From Tritrichomonas musculus (lineage: Eukaryota > Parabasalia > Tritrichomonadida > Tritrichomonadidae), in assembly GCA_039105265.1 (NCBI GenBank), contig JAPFFF010000057.1:744001-808000 (forward strand): DNA of 64,000 nt. Reading direction: 5' to 3'. Position numbers and translations under genes: made by a program. Below, piece by piece: positions 1 through 10,120 of this stretch (position 1 is the first letter of the stretch; every line of letters begins with the position of its first letter). The notes under the pieces were generated by a model. The model was not told the DNA's origin and did not search any database. It saw nothing but the letters and a program-made list of their open reading frames with translations.

Positions 1-1710
1 AAGTGTTTGAAAAAAAAATGGCCCAAGATTTTAGAATTTCCTTTATACCAAGTAATATTTATATGTTTAACAAGTTGTTGGTCTAATATTGAGCATATTC
101 CTCTGTTCAATTTCGAGAAACAATAAAATCAAATCTGATCAATTATTGAAGTTTTTTAAAGATTGATTAAATTAATAAATGTTTTCATTTATAATCTTGT
201 TTATTAACTATGATTATATATTTTTATTAAAATAAAATTCAAGTAGAAACTAGATATTTTTATTTTTTAAAAAATTTCAAAAGGCAAACGTTTTTAAAAA
301 GATTGAGATTGCCCAGGTTTGAAAGACAATATTTTTAATCTTCATCATATTGTATTCTATTATATTTAATTAATTGTTTTTTTGAAATTTGCTTCTGATA
401 AAGAAAAAAAAAGAATTATTTAAAATTTTAAAATAAAAAATTAACGTCTTGCCTCAATTATTTCAAAGTATCACTGAATTTTTTCAAGCATCTTTAAGAA
501 AATAAAATAATATAAATAACAAAGAAATATCTCGCAAGGATTTTTAAAAAAATAGGTTAAGTGTTCTTTTTTATGTTTTTATGATAAGTATACAAGAAGA
601 TATTTACTTTCAAATAGCACAAAATTACTATGAAGATAATTCTTTAAAACATTAATTGTGAATATTTATTTTTAACATTTAAAAATTAAGACTCACTAAT
701 TATATCTCATTAATATGATATTTATGTGAATTAACTTATTATTTTTTTATTTGGATCAATACTTGTGAATGTCTATTGACAATGAAAATGACATTTTTCC
801 AACCATTATTTTGGTTTATTGTGCTTTTAGAATTATCATATTAGTTAATATTAAAATTCTTATTTGGAAGCTAATTCAAAGAAAATAATATTGTAAAAAA
901 AAATCAAATAATGGTATCGAGCCCCTAACGAAGCTTGTTCAAAGGCATGATAACCTTGTTGATTTGTTTTGAAATGCAAGAATCATTATTTCACCTTAGG
1001 AATAAGAGATTTATGCTTATTAAATGTATATAAAAATTTTTTCAAATTTTAATAATGAATATTTTTCTCAGAATTAAACAGAGATTTTTATTAAATAATT
1101 TGTAAATAAAACATTTTAGAATTTATTTTAATAAATAATTTGGCTGTGTCTGAAAATCTTGGGCCAATTTTTATAAAAATGAAAATAAATTTGTTCATAT
1201 AAAACTCGTTTTTAAATTTTCTTAAAGATGCTTGAAAAAATTCAGTGATACTTTGAAATAATTGAGGCAAGACGTTAATTTTTATTTAAAAATTTTTAAT
1301 AATTCTTTTTTTTTCTTTATCAGAAGCAAATTACAAAAAAACAATTAACTAAATATAATAGAATACAATATGATGAAGATTAAAAATAGGGTCTTTCAAA
1401 CCTGGGCAATCTCAATCTTTTTAAAAACGTTTGCCTTTTGAAATTTTTTAAAAAAATAAAAATATCTAGTTTCTACTTGAATTTTATTTTAATAAAAATA
1501 TATAATCATAGTTAATAAACAAGATTATAAATGAAAACATTTATTAATTTAATCAATCTTTAAAAAACTTCAATAATTGATCAGATTTGATTTTATTGTT
1601 TCTCGAAATTGAACAGAGGAATATGCTCAATATTAGACCAACAACTTGTTAAACATATAAATATTGTCTGGTATCAATTATATCCTGAAAACTAGAACAG
1701 AAAAAATTTC
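1..1710. repeat. Large inverted repeat (foldback-like element)
   Basis: Bases about 46-510 reappear as reverse complement at about 1212-1675, with only scattered mismatches, around a spacer of about 700 bases. The motif GGCCCAAGATTTT at 20-32 also occurs inverted at 1153-1165, inside the spacer, so two nested or overlapping elements are possible. No coding sequence is visible in the arms or spacer. At 1770-1796 there is a further AT-rich palindrome (ATTCTAATTTATATAAATTAG type). The left end may continue outside the window. It resembles a foldback or MITE-type DNA element; the family is not known. Confidence 0.75.
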
Positions 1711-1995
1711 GAACACTTCTGTTTACTCTCAAAAATAATTGCTAATTGATACCAAGTACTATGAATATTATTATTCTAATTTATATAAATTAGAATTAGC
1801 TAATTCAATTTTTTTTTTTTCCCCCTTTATTTTAATGTTTAACTAATGACTCTTAAATTAATAATTAAACTATTCTTTTTGCCAACATTACAGGCTATAA
1901 AACCTACTTTTTAGTAGCTGTTCAAAGCCAACGATTATTATCCACTGAAAAAGTTTATTCAAAAAAACACGTTTTTTTATAATATCATATATTTT

Positions 1996-3168
1996 TTATT
2001 CTTTTAAAAAGAACCAACTGTTTTTGCTTGAATTTCTAACCATAATGTGAGCAACCCCGCCTTTCTTTATGATTTCCTTGACAATTTTTATGCATTTGGC
2101 GGCACTTTGAGGATAATTAGTCTTAGGATTTAATGATCCTTCTTCAATTACTTCAATTTCCTTTTTCAGGCGGTCAGGATCATCTCTTATTTTCCACTCG
2201 GCATTGCAAGCCAATTTGAACTGTTCAGGAGGGAAATAGAACCATGAATTATTCGCTTTATTTACTTGATGTTGTCCAATGACCAATATTTGACCATTAA
2301 CCGAAATTTGCCTATCAAAAAGTTCATGGATATAATCCATACCTTGAGGAAACTCATCGTTTTCACTTTCATGAATCAGTTTCAATTCGTTTTTCAAATT
2401 TTCTTTACCTTCTGAAATGTACAATTCTTCATTTTGTGAAGGAAGACAAATGCTCTGTGATTTAAAGTAGTAGCGAGTCCATTGGTCGCCGTCATTTCTA
2501 GCCAAGATGAAGATTGATTGATTATTTTTAATTTGGCCATTTAAAATGTTGCTACAAAAGTCAAATGTTTGTGGATAATTGTCTGTTTTATAGTCCCTCA
2601 ATTTTGAGAGCTGTTTCAATAGCAATTTGGTCCCAGAAACTCGCCACGCTTGCGAGTACGAGAGTTCGTTGTAATCGGTAATAATGAAGTAGAAACATAT
2701 ATTTTGCTTTTCTGTAGTGTTCGTGAGTATTAAAACGTCTGTTTTGAATTTAATTTGATCGTTTAATATCTTTTGACAGTATTCAAAAGTTTGTGGGTAT
2801 TCATCAATATTTTTACGTTGGTTTAAATAGTTTAATGCTTCTCTTATTCCTTGTGAATCACTGCATAATTGCTCTTTGTTGAATTGATAGCTTTTTCCTT
2901 TGAAAGTAATTGTTTTATTTATCATATTAAAATTCGCAAAATCTTTTGTTTCTTCAATGGTGTCATTTTCGCTGTAATGTTCTCTGTTATTTGTATTTAA
3001 AAGCGTTAATTCATCAATTTTTTGATCTATTGTATTGAAAGAATTGATAATATTTTGATTTCCTTCTATTATTTGTTCTATAATTTTATCCTGCTTAACA
3101 GAAATATCAATAAATTGAGAAATGATTGTTTTGATGTCATTAAATATCCTGCTATTGTCATTAATCAT
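1996..3168 (-). CDS. Hypothetical protein with four internal repeats
   Basis: The 390-residue protein starts at a clear ATG, with a possible GTCAACA initiator just before it. I do not recognise the family. Residues about 1-60 are predicted helical and could form a coiled coil (spaced I/L, many K/E/Q). The rest holds four diverged repeats of about 80-95 residues. Each is recognised by a core of [YF]PQ, then an aromatic or hydrophobic helix, then Q-I: YPQTFEYCQKILNDQI, YPQTFDFCSNILNGQI, FPQGMDYIHELFDRQI and YPQSAAKCIKIVKEII. Each core is followed by a strand-rich part ending in W/F-Y-F (CFYFII, RYYFKS, SWFYFP, SWFFLKE). No signal peptide or membrane segment is seen. It is probably a trichomonad-specific cytosolic protein; its function is unknown. 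Confidence 0.8.
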   Translation of the reverse strand: MINDNSRIFNDIKTIISQFIDISVKQDKIIEQIIEGNQNIINSFNTIDQKIDELTLLNTNNREHYSENDTIEETKDFANFNMINKTITFKGKSYQFNKEQLCSDSQGIREALNYLNQRKNIDEYPQTFEYCQKILNDQIKFKTDVLILTNTTEKQNICFYFIITDYNELSYSQAWRVSGTKLLLKQLSKLRDYKTDNYPQTFDFCSNILNGQIKNNQSIFILARNDGDQWTRYYFKSQSICLPSQNEELYISEGKENLKNELKLIHESENDEFPQGMDYIHELFDRQISVNGQILVIGQHQVNKANNSWFYFPPEQFKLACNAEWKIRDDPDRLKKEIEVIEEGSLNPKTNYPQSAAKCIKIVKEIIKKGGVAHIMVRNSSKNSWFFLKE

Positions 3169-3377
3169 TGTTGACTATTAGTAAAATAAAATTTTAATAA
3201 TAAATTTTACCTATTTATTTGACCTATCTTTGACCTAAAATTTTTAAAAAAGTGGTCTGACTTTTGATTTTTAGTTTACACTCAATTTTATTAAACTTTT
3301 TGAATAATTTTACTGATTTTTGACTTTAAAGAAATTAATTTATCATGTTAGAAATTAAATTATTTGAATATTTAGCG

Positions 3378-3459
3378 CCGCTCTTAGCTCAGTGGTAGAG
3401 CGTCTGACTGTAGGAATGTGGTCATCAGAATGTCGCCGGTTCGATTCCAGCAGCGCGGA
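3378..3459 (+). tRNA. tRNA-Tyr (GUA) with a ~10-nt intron
   Basis: A cloverleaf can be drawn. The acceptor stem CCGCTCT/AGCGCGG has one mismatch, the D arm is GCTC-AGTGGTA-GAGC, and the anticodon stem TCTGA pairs perfectly with TCAGA. The T arm is GCCGG-TTCGATT-CCAGC with one mismatch. The anticodon GTA is at 3410-3412. Between G37 (3413) and A38 (3424) lie about ten extra bases (GAATGTGGTC), the canonical site of nuclear tRNA introns. A/B box sequences (TAGCTCAGTGG, GGTTCGATTCC) and a run of nine T's directly downstream (pol III stop) are present. A mini-intron in tRNA-Tyr is, to my knowledge, the known trichomonad pattern. Confidence 0.93.
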
Positions 3460-3560
3460 TTTTTTTTTAACAAATATTTTCAAAATCATTAATAACAATT
3501 TTAAATTCAAAATTTATAAAAACAATTAAATATGATTGAAAATGAAAAATACAGATGAAA

Positions 3561-4619
3561 TTAATCATATGGGCCAACAATTTGTGAAATTGCAATTGAA
3601 AAAATAATTAAAGGTGAAACTGTCGAATGACACTCAGCTTCAAAGGTTTTTTTGTTCATTTTTCTAAAAATATATGTTGTATGCTTAGCCAGATTTTGTA
3701 AAAAAAATATTTTTTTTGATTGAATAGGTTGATGATTATACATGCCTCTAATCTTTTCTTGATTCATAGGTATTTTTGGAGACCAATTGATTTTTAATCC
3801 TTTGTGAATGAATTTAACTTTCATTGAATATGATTTTTTTGAATTGTCAATAATATAATGGATTTTAAATTCTTGGTCAGTTGTAACAATATTATACCCA
3901 TCATTATTTTGTGTTATTGTTGCAATTTTGTTTATTTTGCTATCATTTATGTGAACTTCATTACCTTTTCCAATGAATATTTCATTATCTTTTTGCTTTG
4001 CTGTAAACAAAATTTCTTTATCTTTAATAAATATATAACGTCTACATTTTAATAAGGAATTTTCAATTTGAATTTTATAACAAGATGATGAAACTTCAAT
4101 GGATTTTCTATTTATAAAGTTATTATTTGTATCACTTAAACAAACTTCTTCATTTTGTACGTAATCATAAGTATCATCAAATTCAAGTTCATTTAAATCA
4201 CCAGCATGATGAACAATTGTAGCTTCGTCTGATTCAATCAATAAATGTTGATCACTTTTAAGCTCTTGAATTTTATTATATGAAAAATAAAAATTGGAGT
4301 TTATATTATTATGCATGAAATTGATACCTGTTTCATAAATTTTCTTTGATTGGAACAATATTGCAATCTCACAAATTTCAGCAACTTCGTGATCTTGGAC
4401 ATTTGTTTGTAAATCCTGGCATATTTTAAGGAAATTACCAATGTTTTTTGATGTAAATTTATCGTATATAATTCTCAAATGAAGTGTTGAGATATCATAG
4501 CCATGATTAAGGAATGGAGTTATAATTTCAAGAAATTTTGGTGAACAATTAATCAAGTATGAAGGATCAACCATATAGCGGGTGTCCTGATAAATAACAG
4601 CGAAAATTTGATTCAACAT
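3561..4619 (-). CDS. Tubby C-terminal-like protein with BTB-like N-terminus
   Basis: The protein has 352 residues. Residues 1-115 (MLNQIFAVIYQDTRYMVDPS... then helical pairs) resemble the degenerate BTB-like N-terminus common in trichomonad proteins. After an acidic linker, residues about 180-352 are strand-rich and end in a hydrophobic helix (PLIIFSIAISQIVGPYD). That helix matches the buried C-terminal helix of tubby domains (PLCALQAFAIALSSFD-like), preceded by YIFIKDKEILFTAKQK. Tubby-like domains bind phosphoinositides or link membranes to transcription; that role is inferred here. The first ATG is used, and a TCATTTTT initiator lies 14 bases upstream. No membrane segment is seen. The tubby assignment is by pattern only and moderately sure. 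Confidence 0.6.
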   Translation of the reverse strand: MLNQIFAVIYQDTRYMVDPSYLINCSPKFLEIITPFLNHGYDISTLHLRIIYDKFTSKNIGNFLKICQDLQTNVQDHEVAEICEIAILFQSKKIYETGINFMHNNINSNFYFSYNKIQELKSDQHLLIESDEATIVHHAGDLNELEFDDTYDYVQNEEVCLSDTNNNFINRKSIEVSSSCYKIQIENSLLKCRRYIFIKDKEILFTAKQKDNEIFIGKGNEVHINDSKINKIATITQNNDGYNIVTTDQEFKIHYIIDNSKKSYSMKVKFIHKGLKINWSPKIPMNQEKIRGMYNHQPIQSKKIFFLQNLAKHTTYIFRKMNKKTFEAECHSTVSPLIIFSIAISQIVGPYD

Positions 4620-4627
4620 AAAGAAAA

Positions 4628-4635
4628 AAAAATGA
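4628..4635 (-). promoter_or_regulatory. Initiator (Inr) of the tubby-like gene
   Basis: TCATTTTT on the minus strand has its A at 4633, 14 nt upstream of the ATG. It fits the trichomonad core initiator TCA+1Y(T/A), which is known to position transcription start close to the start codon. Confidence 0.5.
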
Positions 4636-5212
4636 TTTTCTGTTTCTTTTTACTTTTTTCAATCAATTACACGTTCAATTTTGGGAAGTTTTTCAATGAA
4701 TTATTTATGAAAAAGCAAATAGAATGGCATCAATTGATTTTATTTAAATGAAATTAGAAATAAAAGCAATTCAATTTCGGGAATTACTATTGAAATGTAA
4801 TTGAATTTTTTGAAATAATTGAGAATGATGATTGGTTGAAAACTTTCATCGATTTTTAATAGAAATTTTTTTATATTTAATCAAATAAAAAATTGGTCTT
4901 CTAGGTATTAATGTTTGCCTTATGCTTTTTCCCTTCTAATCAAAAATATTCGGAAATATCATTATGAAATGAAATAATTTTCAAAAAATAAGATCAAAAA
5001 TTGAATTAATTAGAATATCAAAAAAAATAGTAATGGCATAAATTAAATAAAATAGGTAATTTACTTTAGAATCATGTGAAACTAAGGGAAAGAAAATTTG
5101 ACCATTCTAAGATAGAAAAAGTTGTTAATTTCAATTTAAAAATAATATATATATTTTTTTTATTTATCTTAATCATTCGATAATTTACTTACAATTAATA
5201 TACTTCAATGAT
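4636..5212. other. AT-rich intergenic spacer
   Basis: Nothing but AT-rich sequence is seen between the tubby-like gene and the 3' end of the CH-domain gene. No ORF, repeat or RNA was recognised. Confidence 0.6.
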
Positions 5213-7174
5213 CTAGTGATTAATAGTTTGTTTCAATAAATCATTCAATTTCAATTGAACTTTTAATTTATTGGCCAATGTTTTAGTTTCTCGATTCAGC
5301 ATTTCATTTTCATTTAATTTTTCAGCTAAGGTTTCAGAAAACAAATTTAATTGTCTCTTTAATCCAGCAATTTCATTTATTTTATTTGTTATCTCTTCAA
5401 TATATAAGTTGGCATCTTCTTTCAGTGATTCAGTCTCTTTAATTTTCTTTGATAATTTATCTTCAGATGATAAATTGCATTCTCTCAATGATATATTTTC
5501 ATTCATGAAATCCAATAATTTTTTTGCAAAATATTTATTTTCATTTTCCAATTTTCTGTTTTTCTCCATTAATTTTTTGTTTTCATTTATTTGTTTTTCT
5601 AAATTTTGATCAAATAAAGTAGATTCTCTATTTAATGCTTCGTTATCTTCTAATTTTTGATATAAAGATAATGAAACCAGATCAACCTCTCTATTTAACG
5701 TTTCACATTCATCAATTTTTTCTGCTAAGTTATTAGCAAATAATTCAGCTTCTCTCTTTAATGCTTCATTTTCATTTATTTTTTCATTCAATGAATTTGC
5801 AAACAAATCAGCTTCTCTATTTAAAGCAATATTGGATTTAATCATTCTAGACAAAGAATAAGCAAATATATCTGCTTCTCTATTTAATGTTGCAATATCA
5901 TGCAATTTTTCATCTAATGTATTAGCGAATAAATCAGCTTCTCTATCTAATGCTTTATTTTTTATTTTCAAATCATTATTTTCTCGTAAAGTTTCAAATA
6001 ATTTCTGAGCAAATATATCAGCTTCTCTATTTAATGCGTCATTTCTTTCCAAACTATCTGATAACTTAACAGCGAACAAATTGGCTTCTCTATTAACTGC
6101 TTCGTTTTCATCAATTTGAACAGATAATGTATAAGCGAATAAATCAGCTTCTCTGTTTAAGGCTGCGTTTTCTTCCAACGTTTGTGACAATTTAGCGGCG
6201 AATATATCAGCTTCTCTTTCTAAAGATTCGATTTCTTCTTGATCTGAATTATCTTTTAACGTTTTTTTTAATTCTTCAAGTTCTTTTATTTTGTCATTCA
6301 ATGTATTTGCAAATAAATCAGCTTCTCTGTTTAAAGCTGCGTTTTCTTCTTTTAATATTGCAATTTGTTCTTCATATGAACTTATTAATTTTTCATTCTC
6401 TTTCTCTTTTTCATCATCAGAACTTTCAATCTTTGTTTTTTTATTTTCAAGCACAATTTTTGCGGATGAGAGTTGTGTTAGAATGATTTTTTCATCAATT
6501 TTGTCATTTAATTCAATAACATCTTCTGGATAAATATAAACAGGAATGCCAATTTCTGTCATGACATCTGATGCAAGTTTTATATTTGTTTTGGAATCTT
6601 TTGGATTGAGAGAATAATAGTTGATTTTATCTGGAAAATAAGAATCTAATAATGCACATATTGATAAACTGTAAGGATGAAAACCATTAATATTTGGATA
6701 ATCTTCAATTCTCTTTTTTGCCCAAGAAAATAATTCATTTGAAACAGAATCTTTTTTCTTAATCGTATTATTGTCTTTTTCTTCTTCTTCCGAATTTTTA
6801 TTGATTGATTTGCTTACTGAATAATGTAAAATAAGAGTCCAAATGAAATTTAGAATAAGATTCTCATTATTACTATTAATATCTTTTCCTGATAATCCAT
6901 TTAGGCGAACGCCATCTTTTTCAAACATATCAAATGCTATATCACAATTTTGAATCATATCTGTATTGTGTTTTGGTTGATTTGACCATTTTTGGGAAAC
7001 TTTCTTTTTTGTAAGGTTAGTCGCAAGTTGTATTAAATTTACGCCATTTAATAAATCTTTCCTAATATCTGTAATTGAGTTTTTTGAAACGTCTCTAATT
7101 TGATTTGAAATCCATCTTGAAAAAACTTTCTCTTGAATAAGTATGGAATTATCATTGTTCTCAGTCAAACTCAT
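5213..7174 (-). CDS. Double calponin-homology protein with 21-residue coiled-coil repeats
   Basis: The start is set at the ATG at 7174 (MSLTENNDNS); the frame is open further upstream but only through a TTG and a hydrophobic, non-conserved stretch. The protein has 653 residues. Residues about 15-125 form a first calponin-homology domain (FSRWISNQIRDV, DLLNGVNLIQLATNL, NLILNFIWTLILHY). Residues about 145-250 form a second (ELFSWAKKRIEDYP, FHPYSLSICALLDSYFP). Tandem CH1-CH2 modules bind F-actin, as in alpha-actinin and plastin. The rest is a long coiled coil with about eleven recognisable copies of a 21-residue unit built on NREADLFANTL, plus decayed copies towards the C-terminus. Twenty-one residues are exactly three heptads, so the rod is continuous. 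No EF hands are visible. It is likely a cytoskeletal linker. Confidence 0.88.
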   Translation of the reverse strand: MSLTENNDNSILIQEKVFSRWISNQIRDVSKNSITDIRKDLLNGVNLIQLATNLTKKKVSQKWSNQPKHNTDMIQNCDIAFDMFEKDGVRLNGLSGKDINSNNENLILNFIWTLILHYSVSKSINKNSEEEEKDNNTIKKKDSVSNELFSWAKKRIEDYPNINGFHPYSLSICALLDSYFPDKINYYSLNPKDSKTNIKLASDVMTEIGIPVYIYPEDVIELNDKIDEKIILTQLSSAKIVLENKKTKIESSDDEKEKENEKLISSYEEQIAILKEENAALNREADLFANTLNDKIKELEELKKTLKDNSDQEEIESLEREADIFAAKLSQTLEENAALNREADLFAYTLSVQIDENEAVNREANLFAVKLSDSLERNDALNREADIFAQKLFETLRENNDLKIKNKALDREADLFANTLDEKLHDIATLNREADIFAYSLSRMIKSNIALNREADLFANSLNEKINENEALKREAELFANNLAEKIDECETLNREVDLVSLSLYQKLEDNEALNRESTLFDQNLEKQINENKKLMEKNRKLENENKYFAKKLLDFMNENISLRECNLSSEDKLSKKIKETESLKEDANLYIEEITNKINEIAGLKRQLNLFSETLAEKLNENEMLNRETKTLANKLKVQLKLNDLLKQTINH

Positions 7175-7963
7175 ATTAAAAGGTACAAATATATGAAAAG
7201 TAAAAATGAAATGTTTGATGGCATTGAAATAAAATTTATCATGTTTATTTATCTCAAAATTGAATAAAATAAACAAATATTGGTAATAAAAAATATAGAA
7301 AAATAACATTCTTCTGAAAAAATTCAATAATTTTATTTAACAAAATGAAAATAATTTGCCTAACATTTTTTGAATTTATTTAGCAACCTCTATGGGATTC
7401 ATTTTAATTAATTTATTAAATATATAATACATGACAAATTATATTTTTATTAAATTAATAAAAGAATGCTTTTATTTATAATTAATGAAGATATTACATA
7501 ATCAAATACTTAATTAAAAAATAAAATATTTTATAGTGCTTTATCTCCAATTATTTAAAGTTAAAACTTATTTATGGCATTAAGATGAATTGTCAATGGT
7601 ATGCAAATATATAATTTGCTTTAATAAATACTTCCAGAATCAAATATTTAAGTGTTATACTTAATTGATCACGAAAATGTATCAATATCTGATATTTAAT
7701 TTACTTTGAAGGTTAATATTCTGAGGTCACATTAACTTTAAAATCTTTTTTCTTAAAGTCTGGTGTAGCACGATCAGTCTCTATTTTTGGAGTTTTAATT
7801 ATTTGTGCTTTGGTAATTTATGCGAAATAGAAGAGATTAAATGGTAATAAACAGATTTAATAAAATCAACTTGAATATGACGATGCATTGAATAAAATAA
7901 AATTTTTTTTGTTTTTTTATCTTTTTATTTATAAAAATACAAAACAAAAAATGATATTTTAAA
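7175..7963. other. AT-rich intergenic spacer
   Basis: This is the upstream region of the CH-domain gene and the 3' flank of the C2-like gene. No gene or repeat was recognised. Confidence 0.55.
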
Positions 7964-8494
7964 TTAAATTAAATAATTTAAGTTTTCATTTTCAAGGCAT
8001 GTCGGCATTTTTTCATATTCTTTTCCATTTCTTTTGCATGTCATTAAAGATTTATCCTGATCATCAACTTTTGGATCTGGTTTTGTCAATGAAAATTGAA
8101 TATTTAATTTTCCAATAACTTTGCGTTTATCAGAACTTATATTATTATTCCCTTTACGATGAAAAGGCTCGTATATTAAAATTGTTTTAACCTCTGTATT
8201 TAAAGAATTATTCAAAATTTTAGGTATTTTAGAGCCCAAAATTGTCGTTGATGCAATTATTGGATCGTTTAAAGTGAAACTTTCTTTCCTGAAAACAATT
8301 AAAATTTTTTGTGTTTTTTCGCTTATTTTAATAGTAAAAAATTGAAAAAATTCGTCTATTTTTTCTGCAGCAAATGAAAATCTTTTTTTTCTATCACCTG
8401 GAAACACTGTAATGCTCACCAATATAATATCGTCGTAATTAATAATGCATGAAGCAAATTTAAATGATCGCATTTGTACATGCAAGTTAAGCAT
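7964..8494 (-). CDS. Small C2-like domain protein
   Basis: The protein has 176 residues from the first ATG; a second in-frame ATG lies seven codons in. The first 130 residues show the alternating strand pattern of a C2 sandwich (LNLHVQMRSFKF, DIILVSITVFP, FFTIKIS, KILIVFRKES, DPIIASTTI, KTILIYEP, GKLNIQFSL). The clustered acidic calcium loops of classical C2 domains are not obvious. Small stand-alone C2-like proteins are, as I recall, numerous in trichomonads. The C-terminus (KSLMTCKRNGKEYEKMP) is polar. Binding to membranes or lipid is possible but inferred. The assignment is tentative. Confidence 0.45.
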   Translation of the reverse strand: MLNLHVQMRSFKFASCIINYDDIILVSITVFPGDRKKRFSFAAEKIDEFFQFFTIKISEKTQKILIVFRKESFTLNDPIIASTTILGSKIPKILNNSLNTEVKTILIYEPFHRKGNNNISSDKRKVIGKLNIQFSLTKPDPKVDDQDKSLMTCKRNGKEYEKMPTCLENENLNYLI

Positions 8495-8782
8495 TGTTAA
8501 ATCTGGTATTTTTACATCATAATAATGATCTTTTCAAATATTTGATTGCATAAAATAAAATGAATGGTTTACAAAATAAAATTAACACAAAAAAAGTTAT
8601 ATTTTAATTTTTTGAATATAATTTATTAAATATAAAATTTTTATATAATAAGCTTACCCTTTGGAGGAACTTAATTGAATTTAAAAATAAAATCAAAGAC
8701 TTGGTTAGAATTATCTTTTTGTTCTCTTCGAATTATTTACTTTGGGATTTATCTTCATCTGAATATAAAAATCTGTTTTAAT

Positions 8783-9819
8783 TTAGCTTTGATTAAAATG
8801 AAAAGAAGATTCTGTATTTCCACCCCAGTTCCAACAAATTGGAGTCGTCTGTTTCTTTTGTAAATTTACGTTCGACTGTTGATCAAATGTAAAACCAGTT
8901 TGCTTTCCCCAGCTCCATTTTTGTTGTGTTTGTTGTGAAGGAAAAGATATTTTAGAAGATTTTTTCCAATTCCAGTTTTGCTGCAATGAATTCGATGGAT
9001 TAAGATTTGAAATTAATTCATCTTGATTTGATTGCTGTTTTGAAAATTGAAAATTAAATTGTGATGGATTTCCCCAATTTTGTTGAGTTGACTGAGAAAA
9101 TGAAAAAGAACTATTTTGCTCTTTTTGTTGATGATTTTGAAATTGAGATTCTGAAAGTCTTTCAAAATTCCAATTGTTTGTTTGATGTGTTCGCTTCTGT
9201 TGATCTATTTTGTTGTTTTGCTTTTGAGTTGAGTATTGTGGATTTTTTTGACCAAATATTTGTTGTGAAGAAAAACCAAAACTATGACTAGCAAATAAAT
9301 TATTTTGGTGATTTTGTTTTTGATCGTTTTTGGAAATAATCAAGTTTATTGCCATTTGAACATTGTAATTGGTCATACGGAGTGATTCTTTTATATCTTC
9401 TATTAAAAATCCAAACTCAGCTATTTGATTGATTCGATCTTGAAAATCAGAAGGAACTGTTCTTAAAACATGAAAATACTGTTGGTAAAAAAGTGATTAA
9501 TTGGGCTACATTGCATGCAACTTAAAGTATTGAAAAAGTAATTTGATGGCTTTTCCATTTTCGTATCCGATTGTTCATCTTGAGTGTATTTAATGTGCTT
9601 TGTAAACGTAACAAAATCAGGATTTTCTTTTAATACGTCCAGCATGCTGTCATCATTTTGATAAAAGTTTTGGTTTTCATTTAGAGAAACAATAGATATT
9701 TCATATCCTTCGATATTTAACTTTTGAGTTAAAATTTGGCAAGCGATAGAAACATTTGACTCATAAGGGAGTTGTATTGTAATAGATTCTCCACACACGC
9801 CTCTGAAATTTGCAATCAT
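8783..9819 (-). pseudogene. Ubiquilin/Dsk2-like (Ubl-STI1-UBA) gene with one frameshift
   Basis: Two minus-strand frames join into one protein. Upstream (9819-9463) is a ubiquitin-like fold (MIANFRGVCGESITIQLPY, KLNIEGYEISIV) followed by an STI1-like helix (YFFNTLSCMQ, SPINHFF). Downstream, in another frame, come YQQYFHVLRTVPSDFQDR and then a UBA-type helix bundle (INQIAEFGFLIEDIKESL, NYNVQMAINLII) and a Q/N/W/S-rich tail ending at 8783. The switch falls in a T6 run at about 9485-9490; one extra T would give a continuous Ubl-STI1-UBA protein of about 345 residues. No trichomonad-type intron signals are seen there. Ubiquilins shuttle ubiquitinated proteins to the proteasome. The break could be a true mutation or a homopolymer sequencing error. 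The Ubl call is the weakest part. Confidence 0.6.
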
Positions 9820-9833
9820 TGGATAGTAATAAT

Positions 9834-9841
9834 TAAAATGA
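9834..9841 (-). promoter_or_regulatory. Initiator of the ubiquilin-like gene
   Basis: TCATTTTA on the minus strand lies about 20 nt before the ATG and fits TCA+1Y(T/A). Its presence supports that this gene is, or recently was, expressed. Confidence 0.4.
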
Positions 9842-10120
9842 AGTCATTAGATGTGTAAAAAATGTTGAAAGAGGAATATATTTTTGAATAATAAAAGGAA
9901 GTACTTTTAATTTCGCCTTTGCATGGTTAAATACAAAATCCTATAGAAAAATTAAAAACAAAATATCTTAACAATGGTATCATAAAAATCAATAAATAAA
10001 TATGATCTATAAGTATTAATTATAAGGTTGTTTGGTAGTGGTATAATAAAACATTTCATAAATAAATAAGAATATTGGGGATAAAAAATATTTCAAAATT
10101 AGATAGAATTTCATGATGAT
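9842..10120. other. AT-rich intergenic spacer
   Basis: Nothing was recognised between the ubiquilin-like gene and the Myb gene. Confidence 0.5.

Noticed and set aside
7175-7327. N-terminal extension of the CH-domain protein with a hydrophobic segment
   Set aside because: The extension has no upstream ATG (TTG only) and the CH domain begins right after the internal ATG; a signal anchor on an actin-binding protein would be odd.
9463-9500. Spliceosomal intron as explanation of the frame change in the ubiquilin-like gene
   Set aside because: No GTAYGT donor and no ACTAACACACAG-type branch/acceptor typical of trichomonad introns is present; a one-base shift in T6 explains the data.
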